DNA from: Vibrio gallicus
GTDB taxonomy: Bacteria > Pseudomonadota > Gammaproteobacteria > Enterobacterales > Vibrionaceae
Length of the DNA stretch: 64,000 bases
NCBI RefSeq assembly: GCF_024346875.1
Contig: NZ_AP024871.1
Coordinates: 992,001-1,056,000 of the forward strand
Direction of reading: 5' to 3'
Part shown: piece by piece, positions 52,240 through 61,700 of the stretch
Layout: each line of letters begins with the position of its first letter
Position numbering within the stretch: the first letter of the stretch is position 1
Notes under the pieces: model-generated
Told to the model about the DNA's origin: nothing
The model's input: the letters and a program-made list of their open reading frames with translations, nothing else
Databases searched by the model: none
Program-made: the position numbers and the translations under genes

Positions 52240-53871
52240 TTATTGTTCCCTCTCTACATTCTCAAAACTCAAGGTATTAAAGGCACTGGTATCAAAGCCC
52301 TTAAGTGAATTATGTTTGGCTTGAAACTGCATGCCGTGCGCTATAGGCACAATAGGCACCTCTTGATTTAATATATTCTGAGCCTGTCGGTAGAGATTCA
52401 AACGATATCGTTGTTCGGTGGTTTCCTTTGCCAGATCGAGTAAAAAATCAAAATCGGAATTGCACCAAGTGGATATGTTTAGTCCTGCATTTTGCGCATC
52501 ACATGATAACAGTGGCCTGAAAAAGTTATCTGGGTCCATTGTATCTGCGCTCCAACCCGTAAGAACCATGTCTGCCGATGTTCGCTCGCGAATTTGTGTT
52601 CTTGTTAGGCGCTCATCAAGCAATATATTTAGCTTAATGCCAATATCCGCAAAGTTTGATTGCAGTAATTCAGCGACTTTTCGAGGGCTTGGATTGTATA
52701 CCGTAGGCTCAACTTGAACCCAAATGGAAAGCTCTAAACCCTTGCTATAACCTGCTTCGCGCAATAGTGCTCGAGCATAGTTCCGGTCATATCGTATCGA
52801 TGTGGTGTCATTGTTATATGCCCAAGATTCTGGCGGTAGAATAGAGTAGGCCGGTGTACCATAGCCATAATATACGGACTCGATAATCGCTTCACGGTTA
52901 ACCGCAAGGCTTATTGCCTTTCTTACTCTTGGGTCGCTAAGGGCGGGATGAAAGGCATGTAATGCAATAAACGACACATTCATGCTTGGGTGAGCTTGCA
53001 ACACAAGACTTGGGTTACGTTGAATGGTCGGTATTTGACTTGATTTAGGAGCATATAAGACATCACATTTATTGCGTAATAACTTGGCTAGAGTGCCTGT
53101 GCCGCGTGAGGAGATATCAAATACTACCTGTTTCATTTTAGGCATGCCACGCCAGTAATTTTCGTTGCGGCGCAGGCGAATATAGTCATTAACACTAAAA
53201 CCATCCAAATAAAAGGGGCCAGTACCCACAGGATGACTATCAATGTAGCCTTTTAGGTCGGATTTTATCAATAAATCGCCGTACTCTTTGGACTGGATAC
53301 CTGTATAGATAGTTGATAGATTGGCTAAAAATGTATTGTCAGGGTGATTAAGGGTAAACCTAACGTGGCTGTCATCTAGGGCCTCAATGCTTTTAACTGT
53401 TTCGCCAAATCCGATCCCAGTAAACCACGGATACTGAGCACTGCCAACATAGTGAAAGGGGTGTCGGCTATCTAAGATTCGATTAAACGTAAACACAACA
53501 TCACTGGCATTCATTGTGCGTGTTGGTGTAAACCATTTTGTGTGCTGAAAGCTTACATTGTGACGAAGGGTAAAGGTGTATACCGTCTTGTCATCGCTTA
53601 TTTGCCAACTGCTAGCAAGCATTGGTTTGGGTTTTTGGTCGTCTTTAGATAACTCAACTAAGGTATTGAACAGTTGAGGGGCAAGCGCTTCTGCAGCAAT
53701 ATCATTGTCCACTCGCTGCGGGTTCAATGATTGTGGTGTACCTTGACCACAGAAGATAAAACCATCTTGTTTGATCTGATTATTATCCGCTGTATCGTCG
53801 CAGCCCATAAGGACTATGCCTGTAATCAACAGGACCGCGGTTTTAGTTACTCGCCAAAAGTCAGCTTTCAT
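52240..53871 (-). CDS. sapA: Peptide ABC transporter substrate-binding protein SapA
   Basis: A 543-residue family 5 (DppA/OppA) solute-binding protein, first gene of the sap operon. The body shows FIFCGQGTPQSLNPQ at the mature start and the family signature NRILDSRHPFHYVGS with GTGPFYLDGFS. The signal peptide ends VLMGC, a plausible lipobox, so this SapA may be lipid-anchored rather than free periplasmic. ATG 53871 is preferred to GTG 53886. It lies 98 bases after the pspF stop in the same direction. Confidence 0.93.
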   Translation of the reverse strand: MKADFWRVTKTAVLLITGIVLMGCDDTADNNQIKQDGFIFCGQGTPQSLNPQRVDNDIAAEALAPQLFNTLVELSKDDQKPKPMLASSWQISDDKTVYTFTLRHNVSFQHTKWFTPTRTMNASDVVFTFNRILDSRHPFHYVGSAQYPWFTGIGFGETVKSIEALDDSHVRFTLNHPDNTFLANLSTIYTGIQSKEYGDLLIKSDLKGYIDSHPVGTGPFYLDGFSVNDYIRLRRNENYWRGMPKMKQVVFDISSRGTGTLAKLLRNKCDVLYAPKSSQIPTIQRNPSLVLQAHPSMNVSFIALHAFHPALSDPRVRKAISLAVNREAIIESVYYGYGTPAYSILPPESWAYNNDTTSIRYDRNYARALLREAGYSKGLELSIWVQVEPTVYNPSPRKVAELLQSNFADIGIKLNILLDERLTRTQIRERTSADMVLTGWSADTMDPDNFFRPLLSCDAQNAGLNISTWCNSDFDFLLDLAKETTEQRYRLNLYRQAQNILNQEVPIVPIAHGMQFQAKHNSLKGFDTSAFNTLSFENVEREQ

Positions 53872-53968
53872 ATGGTGAAACACCAAAGATTTTTCTTGAA
53901 TTGATCTAGCTAATTTAGCATTTATCCTAGATAACCTCCAATATCAAAGGCGTGTTTAATTGTTGATC

Positions 53969-54955
53969 CTAAACCATTTTATATTTTCTCAACATTCCTC
54001 TAAATTGATGGTAACTCAAACCTAATAATTGCGCGGCTTGTTTCTGGTTATGTTTAGCTTGTGCTAAGGCTTGGGTAAGTATTTGGCTCTCTTGCTGATA
54101 AAGCCACTGTTTATAGTTAAGCGGAAGAGTGATTGAGGTAGAGGTGTGGTGCTCTTGAGTGGGCTTAGCACAAGTAAAAGGGTCAAATACCAGTGTATCA
54201 ATGGCCAACTCAGGGTTAGGGTTTTGATATACAGCCCGCTCCACAACATTTTTAAGCTCTCGTACGTTACCTGGCCACGGGTAGGCGATCAGACTTTGTA
54301 GGGTGCGAGTACTGAATCCTGCAAAGAGTTCATAGCCCAATTCTTGGCACATCTTGATGGCAAAGTGCTCGGCTAATAGTGGAATGTCTTGCTGCCTATC
54401 TCTTAAGGGTGGCAGAACTAAAACATCAAATGCTAACCTATCAAGGAGATCGGCTCGAAATTCTCCTTGTTGAGCCAACTCAGGCAGGTTGGCGTTGGTT
54501 GCACAGATTAGGCGCACATTACACTCGAGTTTTTGGGTGCCCCCGACGCGTTCATATTCGCCGTATTCAATGACTCTCAGTAGTTTCTCTTGTACATATA
54601 AAGGGGCGGTTGCCAGTTCATCTAAAAACAGGCTTCCTCCTTCTGCACGCTCAAAGCGTCCTTGATGGCGCCCTTTGGCACCAGTAAACGAGCCAGCTTC
54701 GTGTCCAAACAACTCCGAATCAACCACGCCCTCATTGAGGGTTGCACAATTGAGGTTAATTAACGGTTTATCCCAACGTTGAGACAGATAATGCAGCCGT
54801 CGAGCAATCAACTCTTTACCTGTGCCACGTTCTCCAATGATAAGCACTGGCCGGTTAATTGCGGCTACACGCGACACCTTATCTAATACACTTAAAAAAG
54901 CACTGGACTGTCCCAAAAGGGTTTGTTGTTTCATGTTATTAGCCAAATTAACCAT
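53969..54955 (-). CDS. pspF: Psp operon transcriptional activator PspF
   Basis: PspF is a sigma-54 enhancer-binding AAA+ ATPase without a receiver domain; PspA binds and inhibits it until membrane stress. The 328-residue protein has Walker A GERGTGKE (41-48), the sigma-54 contact loop GSFTGA (88-93, Ala to Ser against GAFTGA), Walker B GGSLFLDELATAP and a C-terminal Fis-type helix-turn-helix (KHNQKQAAQLLGLSYHQFR). An internal ATG at 54934 gives a start closer to E. coli PspF; ATG 54955 lies in a 21-bp palindrome. It diverges from pspA. Confidence 0.95.
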   Translation of the reverse strand: MVNLANNMKQQTLLGQSSAFLSVLDKVSRVAAINRPVLIIGERGTGKELIARRLHYLSQRWDKPLINLNCATLNEGVVDSELFGHEAGSFTGAKGRHQGRFERAEGGSLFLDELATAPLYVQEKLLRVIEYGEYERVGGTQKLECNVRLICATNANLPELAQQGEFRADLLDRLAFDVLVLPPLRDRQQDIPLLAEHFAIKMCQELGYELFAGFSTRTLQSLIAYPWPGNVRELKNVVERAVYQNPNPELAIDTLVFDPFTCAKPTQEHHTSTSITLPLNYKQWLYQQESQILTQALAQAKHNQKQAAQLLGLSYHQFRGMLRKYKMV

Positions 54956-54967
54956 AATATGGTTAAT
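54947..54967. promoter_or_regulatory. 21-bp perfect palindrome over the pspF start
   Basis: ATTAACCATA-A-TATGGTTAAT spans 54947-54967 and includes the upstream ATG of pspF. It may be an operator for pspF expression; if so the true start would be ATG 54934. The binding protein is unknown. Confidence 0.5.
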
Positions 54968-55034
54968 ATTTTGCCATCCTTGAGATTAGTCAAGTGCAAA
55001 TGATTGACTAATGTGAATTCTGTAACGCAGTTCC

Positions 55035-55060
55035 TGTTTTTAACTTATTGTTTAAAAACA
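55035..55060. promoter_or_regulatory. Candidate PspF upstream activating site
   Basis: TGTTTTTAA (55035-55043) and TTAAAAACA (55052-55060) form an inverted repeat 34 bases before the -24 element of pspA, where PspF activator sites are expected. Confidence 0.45.
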
Positions 55061-55093
55061 AGTTTCAGGATTATCTGTTGAGTATGTAAAAAC

Positions 55094-55110
55094 TTGGCAC
55101 TCGATTTGAA
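55094..55110 (+). promoter_or_regulatory. Sigma-54 promoter of pspA
   Basis: TTGGCACTCGATTTGAA matches the sigma-54 consensus TTGGCACG-N4-TTGC with correct GG/-12 spacing; only the final C is A. It would start the transcript near 55121, about 30 bases before pspA. Confidence 0.82.
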
Positions 55111-55150
55111 TGTAAAATGGAGGAATAAACTGATTTAGGTTGGAGAAACA

Positions 55151-55819
55151 ATGGGTATTTTTTCGCGCTTTGCAGACATCGTCAACTCAAATATCAATGC
55201 CTTATTGGATAAAGCAGAAGATCCTGAAAAGATGATTCGTCTTATTATTCAAGAGATGGAAGATACCTTGGTTGAGGTGCGTACTAATTCGGCCAAGGCG
55301 TTAGCTGAAAGAAAAGATCTATCCCGACGCGTTGAACAGGTTGAAACTCAAATTGAAGAATGGCAACACAAAGCCAATCTTGCGTTAAGTAAAGGTAGAG
55401 AAGAACTTGCAAGAGCTGCGTTAATTGAAAAGCAGCGGGTCGCCAAATTACTGCAGGGTTTGCATGCAGAGCAAAGCTTAGTCGAGGAAACAATCTCTAA
55501 GCTTACCGGTGAGGTGAGTAAACTCGAGAACAAAATCACTGAAACGCGCTCTAGGCAGTCGGCACTGGTGATGCGTCAAAATGCGGCTAACAGTCGTAAG
55601 CAGGTTCAACAACACTTACACAGTGGTCGTACCGAAGATACACTGGCAAAATTTGAAGAGTATCAAAAGAAAATTGACCGTCTAGAGGCCGATGCTGAAA
55701 GCTATGAGCTAAACGATGAACACAAATCATTGGATAGAGAGTTCGCTGAACTTAGCGCTGATGATGAAATAGAAAAAGAGCTTCAAAAAATGAAGCAAAA
55801 TATCAATAAAGACCAATAG
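55151..55819 (+). CDS. pspA: Phage shock protein A
   Basis: PspA inhibits PspF in resting cells and, on membrane damage, binds lipids and repairs the membrane as an ESCRT-III-like polymer. The 222-residue protein is almost all coiled coil, beginning with the amphipathic FSRFADIVNSNINALLDKAE helix, then EDPEKMIRLIIQEMEDTL and long heptads up to EKELQKMKQN. E. coli PspA is 222 residues. It starts the pspABC operon behind a sigma-54 promoter; GGTTGGAG precedes the ATG. Confidence 0.97.
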   Translation: MGIFSRFADIVNSNINALLDKAEDPEKMIRLIIQEMEDTLVEVRTNSAKALAERKDLSRRVEQVETQIEEWQHKANLALSKGREELARAALIEKQRVAKLLQGLHAEQSLVEETISKLTGEVSKLENKITETRSRQSALVMRQNAANSRKQVQQHLHSGRTEDTLAKFEEYQKKIDRLEADAESYELNDEHKSLDREFAELSADDEIEKELQKMKQNINKDQ

Positions 55820-55827
55820 GGGGCGCA

Positions 55828-56058
55828 ATGTCGACAGCATTGATTGCAATACCACTCGCTATATTTTTAATCTTCGTTGCGCCTTTATGGCTAATTTTAC
55901 ATTATCGTAGCCAACGTAAGCTTGACCGAGGATTGACTGACCAGCAAAGAGAGCAGCTGCAACAGCTTTCTACTCAAGCGATACAGATGAAGCAACGGAT
56001 AGACATTTTAGAGAGTCTGCTTGATGCGCAAACGCCTGAGTGGAGAAATAAATCATGA
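55828..56058 (+). CDS. pspB: Phage shock protein B
   Basis: A 76-residue inner-membrane protein that, with PspC, relays membrane stress to PspA. One N-terminal membrane helix (residues 3-26, LIAIPLAIFLIFVAPLWLIL) is followed by a leucine-zipper-like basic cytoplasmic tail (RGLTDQQREQLQQLSTQA). It begins 8 bases after pspA and its stop overlaps the pspC start (ATGA). Confidence 0.95.
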   Translation: MSTALIAIPLAIFLIFVAPLWLILHYRSQRKLDRGLTDQQREQLQQLSTQAIQMKQRIDILESLLDAQTPEWRNKS

Positions 56059-56438
56059 ATGGATTGTATCGGGATACTCATAATGGAAAACTCTCTGGGG
56101 TGTGCGCGGGCGTCGCTGCGCGCTTTGGGTTAGAAGTATGGGTGGTACGCATTTTAGTGGTATCGGCAACCTTGTTAGGTGGTGGTTTTTTAATGGTATT
56201 GGTGTATTTTGCAGCCAGCCTAATGTTAGAAAAACAAACCCCACAGATTTTTCAATCAAATCAACAGCAGTTTGACCATCAGATGAAGCAAAAAAGTTGG
56301 CAATCAGGACGTTCAGCGCAGGATTTACTAAATATACTGGATACGGATTTCAAGCACATGGAAGGCTCCCTACGGTCACTAGAGGCTTATGTAACCTCGG
56401 ACACCTATAAAACCAACAAGGCTTTTCGCGATCTGTAG
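56055..56438 (+). CDS. pspC: Phage shock protein C
   Basis: A 127-residue PspC-domain protein: LYRDTHNGKLSGVCAGVAARFG (N-terminal), then a membrane helix about residues 32-55 (VWVVRILVVSATLLGGGFLMV), then a helical cytoplasmic/periplasmic tail ending in a coiled coil. It overlaps pspB by four bases and ends the operon; pspD, pspE and pspG homologues do not follow. Confidence 0.95.
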   Translation: MNGLYRDTHNGKLSGVCAGVAARFGLEVWVVRILVVSATLLGGGFLMVLVYFAASLMLEKQTPQIFQSNQQQFDHQMKQKSWQSGRSAQDLLNILDTDFKHMEGSLRSLEAYVTSDTYKTNKAFRDL

Positions 56439-56638
56439 TGCGCATCAGAAAGGCTTTTCGTTTTCACTATCACAATCAAATATACCGATACTTTCAATGC
56501 TCACCATAAAGTATTGCTAACCTACCGCTTTCTACCCAACTCATTGATCGTTAATTAGTTGATATTTTATGTAATAAAAATGGCGTTAACATATTGATAC
56601 ATCTATGTTTAATAGAAGTAATTAAACAAGGATGAGTT

Positions 56639-57673
56639 ATGCGCCTCCATTGGATTGCATTATCAGTGTGCGCTTTAGGGATATCAGCGTGTTCGAAAGA
56701 AAAAGACACCATCCCAGAGCCTGAATCTCGGCCAGCAAAATTTTTTACCGTATCGGTGGGAGACAAGCCTTTTGAACGGGTTTTCCCAGCAACTTCCAGC
56801 GCGGGAGACCGTGCGGTTTTGGCTTTTCGCGTTCCAGGGGAGTTAATAGACCTGCCTGTTAATGCGGGTCAACAGGTGAGACAAGGTGAGGTATTAGCGC
56901 GCCTTGATGATGAAGAATATAAGCTGCTTCGCTCGCAAGCCAAAGCCAATTTTACTCTGGCAAATGTTCAGTTTAAGCGTATGCAAACCCTGATCAAAGA
57001 TAAGGTGGTGTCAGAGCAAGAATTTGATCAAGCTGTTGCGAATCAAAAATCTGCGCGGGCGGCGTTTGAACAAGCGGATGCGAATTACAGCTATGCAAAG
57101 CTGATAGCGCCGTTTGAGGGGACTATCTCAATTATCAATATTGATAATTTTGAATATGTTTCCGCCAAACACGGGGTGATGAATATTCAATCTGATGCGT
57201 TATTAAAAGTGATTTTTCAGCTACCAGATTCACTCTTTAGCCGCTTTAGCAATAGTGGTGGTGTGCATTCTAAAATGGTGTTTGACTCCTTTCCCGACCG
57301 TGAATTCCCCCTTACTTTCCAAGAAATTGATACCGAATCTGATCCCGCAACCGGCAGTTATAAAGTAACTATGATAATGCAGCGTCCCAAAGACATTGGC
57401 ATTTTACCCGGTATGTCTGGCCATATTCATACCTTGATCCCGCGTTCTAGCGCATCTGTATTACCTACTACTTCGTTATACCAATGCGGTGAAAAGCAAT
57501 GTGTATGGCGTATTGATGAGCAATCTCAGGTAGAGCAAGTCGCGGTGTCGACCGATGATAAAGGTGCTGTCACCAGTGGTTTACTTGATGGCGACCAGAT
57601 TGTTGTGTCGGGGGTCACCGAGCTTGAATCTGGAATGAAGGTCAGAGAGTGGATTAAGGAGCGCGGACTATGA
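56639..57673 (+). CDS. RND efflux periplasmic adaptor lipoprotein (first of two)
   Basis: A 344-residue membrane-fusion protein. Lipobox ISAC (Cys18) anchors it to the inner membrane. The lipoyl domain begins PGELIDLPVNAGQQVRQGEV (20 residues), followed by a helical hairpin (residues 80-145), then a beta-barrel with PDSLFSRFS and a membrane-proximal domain. It bridges the RND pump at 58752 to an outer-membrane channel (TolC not in this window). AAGGAT precedes the ATG. It overlaps the second adaptor by 4 bases (ATGA). Confidence 0.9.
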   Translation: MRLHWIALSVCALGISACSKEKDTIPEPESRPAKFFTVSVGDKPFERVFPATSSAGDRAVLAFRVPGELIDLPVNAGQQVRQGEVLARLDDEEYKLLRSQAKANFTLANVQFKRMQTLIKDKVVSEQEFDQAVANQKSARAAFEQADANYSYAKLIAPFEGTISIINIDNFEYVSAKHGVMNIQSDALLKVIFQLPDSLFSRFSNSGGVHSKMVFDSFPDREFPLTFQEIDTESDPATGSYKVTMIMQRPKDIGILPGMSGHIHTLIPRSSASVLPTTSLYQCGEKQCVWRIDEQSQVEQVAVSTDDKGAVTSGLLDGDQIVVSGVTELESGMKVREWIKERGL

Positions 57674-58755
57674 TGGTTCAATTAATGAAACCCTTGCTGA
57701 TTGTAACGCTTTTTATGGGGCTTTTGGGGTGCGAGCGTAAGGCAGTAGAGCCGATTTCCCATATTGCAAATGTTGAGGTCATGGCATTAGGAAAGCATAC
57801 AGTAACAGATCGCTTATTTTTCCCCGCGGTCGCACATGCGGCGCACCGCTCTCATTTAAGCTTTAGGGTTGCAGGAGAGGTGGTAGAGCTAGTCGTAAAT
57901 GAAGGTGATATCGTAAAGAAGGGCGACCTTATTGCGCGGCTTGATACCCGTGATTTTAATATTAATGTCGATACCGCGCGTGCTTCATATAACGCCATTA
58001 ACAGTCAGTATCGTCGCTCGCGACCTCTGGTTAAAAAAGGATTACTTGCACAATCCCAATTTGATGAATTGGCTGCCAAGCGTCAGATTGCACTTGTGCA
58101 GCTGCAACTCGCTAAGATGCATCTAAAATTTACCTCATTACAGGCTCCTATTGATGGCGTAATTTCCCGGGTGAATATTGACCGATTCGAGAATATCCAA
58201 GTTGGACAACAGATTGTAAACATCCATAGTGTCGAAGAGATTGAGGTGTTGATCCAAATTCCCGACCGTCTGTTTATTCATCAGCCTACTCAAAGAGACC
58301 TTCGAAAGGTAGTGGCGAAGGTTAAAGTACAAAGTGGCAATGTGTATGAGGCGACAATCAAGGAATTTACTACAGAACCGGACCCTAAATCGGGAACTTA
58401 CAACGTAACCTTAACTATGCCGATGCCTGAAAAAGAACTGATTTTAGATGGGATGGCAGTTGAGGTGACAGCCAAGAGTAGTGACGCAGGCCTAAATGTC
58501 AGTATTGGTACTCAGGTTCCATTTAGCGCCGTAGTGAATATGGATGGAGACAGCCTAGATAGAACCGAGAAATACGTATGGTTATTAGAGGGCGATAAGG
58601 TACGCAAACAGCAAATAGAACTGGGTAATATAAATAATAATACGGTTCAGGTAATAAGCGGACTGGTGGGAGAGGAAACCCTAGTTGTTAAGGGATTAGC
58701 GCAACTGAGAGAGGGAGCGTCAGTGAAGGTGATTAAACAGGAGACTGCACAATGA
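57670..58755 (+). CDS. RND efflux periplasmic adaptor lipoprotein (second of two)
   Basis: A 361-residue membrane-fusion protein with lipobox LLGC (Cys18 or 19, depending on the start), lipoyl domain (VAGEVVELVVNEGDIVKKGD, 20 residues), a helical hairpin and a beta-barrel domain with IQIPDRLFIH. It resembles its neighbour, so the pair probably arose by duplication. Two adaptors with one pump is the arrangement of VexIJK in Vibrio and TriABC in Pseudomonas. It overlaps both neighbours by 4 bases, so the three genes are translationally coupled. Confidence 0.9.
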   Translation: MMVQLMKPLLIVTLFMGLLGCERKAVEPISHIANVEVMALGKHTVTDRLFFPAVAHAAHRSHLSFRVAGEVVELVVNEGDIVKKGDLIARLDTRDFNINVDTARASYNAINSQYRRSRPLVKKGLLAQSQFDELAAKRQIALVQLQLAKMHLKFTSLQAPIDGVISRVNIDRFENIQVGQQIVNIHSVEEIEVLIQIPDRLFIHQPTQRDLRKVVAKVKVQSGNVYEATIKEFTTEPDPKSGTYNVTLTMPMPEKELILDGMAVEVTAKSSDAGLNVSIGTQVPFSAVVNMDGDSLDRTEKYVWLLEGDKVRKQQIELGNINNNTVQVISGLVGEETLVVKGLAQLREGASVKVIKQETAQ

Positions 58756-61700
58756 GCAAGGAAGTCGCTGAGCAGTCTAACGATGAAGATATCAAAGGTA
58801 TTGCGGCATACTTTATTCATAATAGAGTAATTAGCTGGATGATATCCCTTATATTCTTGATAGGTGGTACCTTCGCTTTCTTTGGATTAGGAAGACTCGA
58901 AGACCCCGCATTTACCATCAAGGATGCTATGGTCGTTACCTCATACCCCGGAGCTACCCCGCAGCAAGTTGAAGAAGAGGTGACCTATCCAATTGAGAAA
59001 GCCATTCAACAGTTAACCTATGTGGATGAGGTTAATTCTATTTCTAGCCGCGGTTTATCACAGATAACCGTCACCATGAAGAACAACTATGGCCCGGATG
59101 ATCTTCCGCAAATATGGGATGAACTGCGTCGCAAAGTGAATGATATTCAAGGCTCACTACCTCCAGGGGTAAATCCGCCTTCGGTTATTGACGATTTTGG
59201 TGATGTGTATGGGATATTACTCGCGGTTACCGGGGAAGGTTATTCCAACAAAGAGCTCCTGGATTACGTGGATTATTTACGGCGTGAATTGGAGTTGGTT
59301 GATGGCGTAAGTAAGGTGTCAGTAACCGGTGATCAGCAACAGCAAGTATTCATTGAGATGTCGATGAAGCGCTTAACTAGCCTTGGAATATCACCAGATA
59401 CGGTTTTTAACCTGTTGAGTACGCAAAATATTATTGCTCCCGCGGGTGCGATTCGAGTTGACGATGAATATGTTCGTATTCACCCAACAGGCGAATTTCA
59501 GGATGTCGAACAGCTTGGCGATCTGATTATTACCGATGAAACCACCGAAGGGCTGATTTATCTTCGAGATGTGGCTCAGGTAAAAAAAGGTTATGTCGAT
59601 GTGCCATCGAATATTATTACCTTCAAAGGCAATCTCGCGCTTAATATGGGGGTCTCATTTAATGCTGGAGTTAATGTAGTCAGTATTGGTGAGATGGTTG
59701 ATAAAAGACTGGCAGAGCTTAAATATCAACAGCCAGTAGGTATTGATATACAAGAGATCTATAGCCAACCCAAAGAAGTAGACAAATCAGTAAGCGGTTT
59801 CGTAGTCAGCCTAGGTCAAGCGGTTGCCATTGTCATTGTGGTATTGCTGTTCTTTATGGGGTTGCGGTCAGGTTTATTGATTGGGCTGATCCTACTATTA
59901 ACCGTTTTGGGTACGTTTGTGTTTATGAACTACCTAGATATAGAACTGCAACGTATCTCCCTTGGTGCATTAGTGATAGCACTGGGGATGCTGGTGGATA
60001 ATGCCATTGTCGTCGTCGAAGGAATACTGGTCGGAACGCAGCGGGGAAGAACACGCTTGCAAGCGGCAACCGATATTGTGACCCAAACGAAGTGGCCATT
60101 ACTTGGTGCGACCGTGATTGCGGTAACAGCGTTTGCTCCTATCGGTCTTTCGCAAGATTCGACCGGAGAATACTGCGGCACGCTATTCACCGTTCTCCTT
60201 ATCTCCTTGATGCTATCGTGGTTTACAGCGATATCATTGACGCCGTTTTTTGCAGATATCTTTTTTAGAGGGCAAAAACAGCAACACGATGCCAATAGTG
60301 ACCCGTATAACGGCTTTGTATTTGTCATTTATAAGAAGTTTCTCGATTTTTGCATGCGACGTGCGTGGTTAACCGTGATTGTATTAGTCAGCCTGCTGAT
60401 GGGGAGTCTATATGGCTTTACTTATATCAAGCAGGCATTCTTCCCATCATCAACCACACCAATGTTCTTATCAGACATCTGGCTACCGGAAGGGACCGAT
60501 ATCCGCACCACCAATACCAAACTTAAGGTGATTGAGAGTTGGTTATTGGAGCAAGAAGGGGTTGAGCATGTAACAACGACGGCAGGTAAAGGCTTGCAAC
60601 GCTTTATGCTGACTTATACTCCAGAAAAATCCTACGCATCGTACGGTGAAATTGTTACTCGTGTGGCTAATTACGAGGTGCTTGATGATTTGATGAAGCG
60701 CTATCGAGAATATATCGCAAGCAGTTTTCCGGAGGTAAATTATAAGCTTAAAAAAATTGAGCTTGGTCCTGGGGGAGGAGCGAAAATTGAAGCTCGAGTG
60801 ATTGGTTCAGACCCAACGGTTTTGCGTACTATTGCAAAACAGGTGATTGACATTATGAACGCCGATCCTGGTACAACCAACATTCGTCATGATTGGCGTG
60901 AGCGTACCAAAGTGCTAGAGCCTATCTTCAATGAGAGTCAGGCGCGCCGTTACGGTATTACTAAGTCTGATATGGATGATTTCTTGCAAATGTCATTCTC
61001 TGGAAAATCGATTGGTGTATACCGTGATGGTACGACGCTAATGCCAATTGTTGGACGATTAACCGAAGAAGAGCGCGTAGATTTTCGTAATATAGAGAGC
61101 TTGAAAATCTGGAGCCCAGCACTGCGTGAATATATTCCATTACAGCAAATTATGTTGGGATATGAAGTGCGCTGGGAAGATCCTCTGATTGTGCGTAAGA
61201 ACCGCAAACGCATGCTAACTATCATGGCCGACCCCGATCTATTAGGTGAAGAGACCGCCGCAACATTGCAAAAACGCCTACAAGATCAGATTGAAGCCAT
61301 ACAATTACCGTCGGGTTATAGCCTTGAGTGGGGCGGGGAGTATGAGTCATCTAGAGATGCTCAAGCTTCGTTATTCCAAACGATGCCTATGGGTTATCTG
61401 TTTATGTTCTTAATAACGGTATTTTTGTTTAATTCGGTAAAAGAGCCATTAATAGTTTGGATGACGGTGCCACTGGCGGTGATTGGTGTTGCTACTGGAT
61501 TGCTGGTATTGGATACCCCGTTTGGCTTTATGGCGCTATTGGGCTTTTTAAGTCTTTCGGGAATGCTACTTAAGAACGGAATTGTATTGATAGACCAGAT
61601 AGAGGTTGAAATGCACTCCGGTAAAGAACCCTATAATGCGGTTGTTGAGGCGGCGTTAAGTCGCGTTCGCCCTGTGTGTATGGCGGCAATTACCACTATT

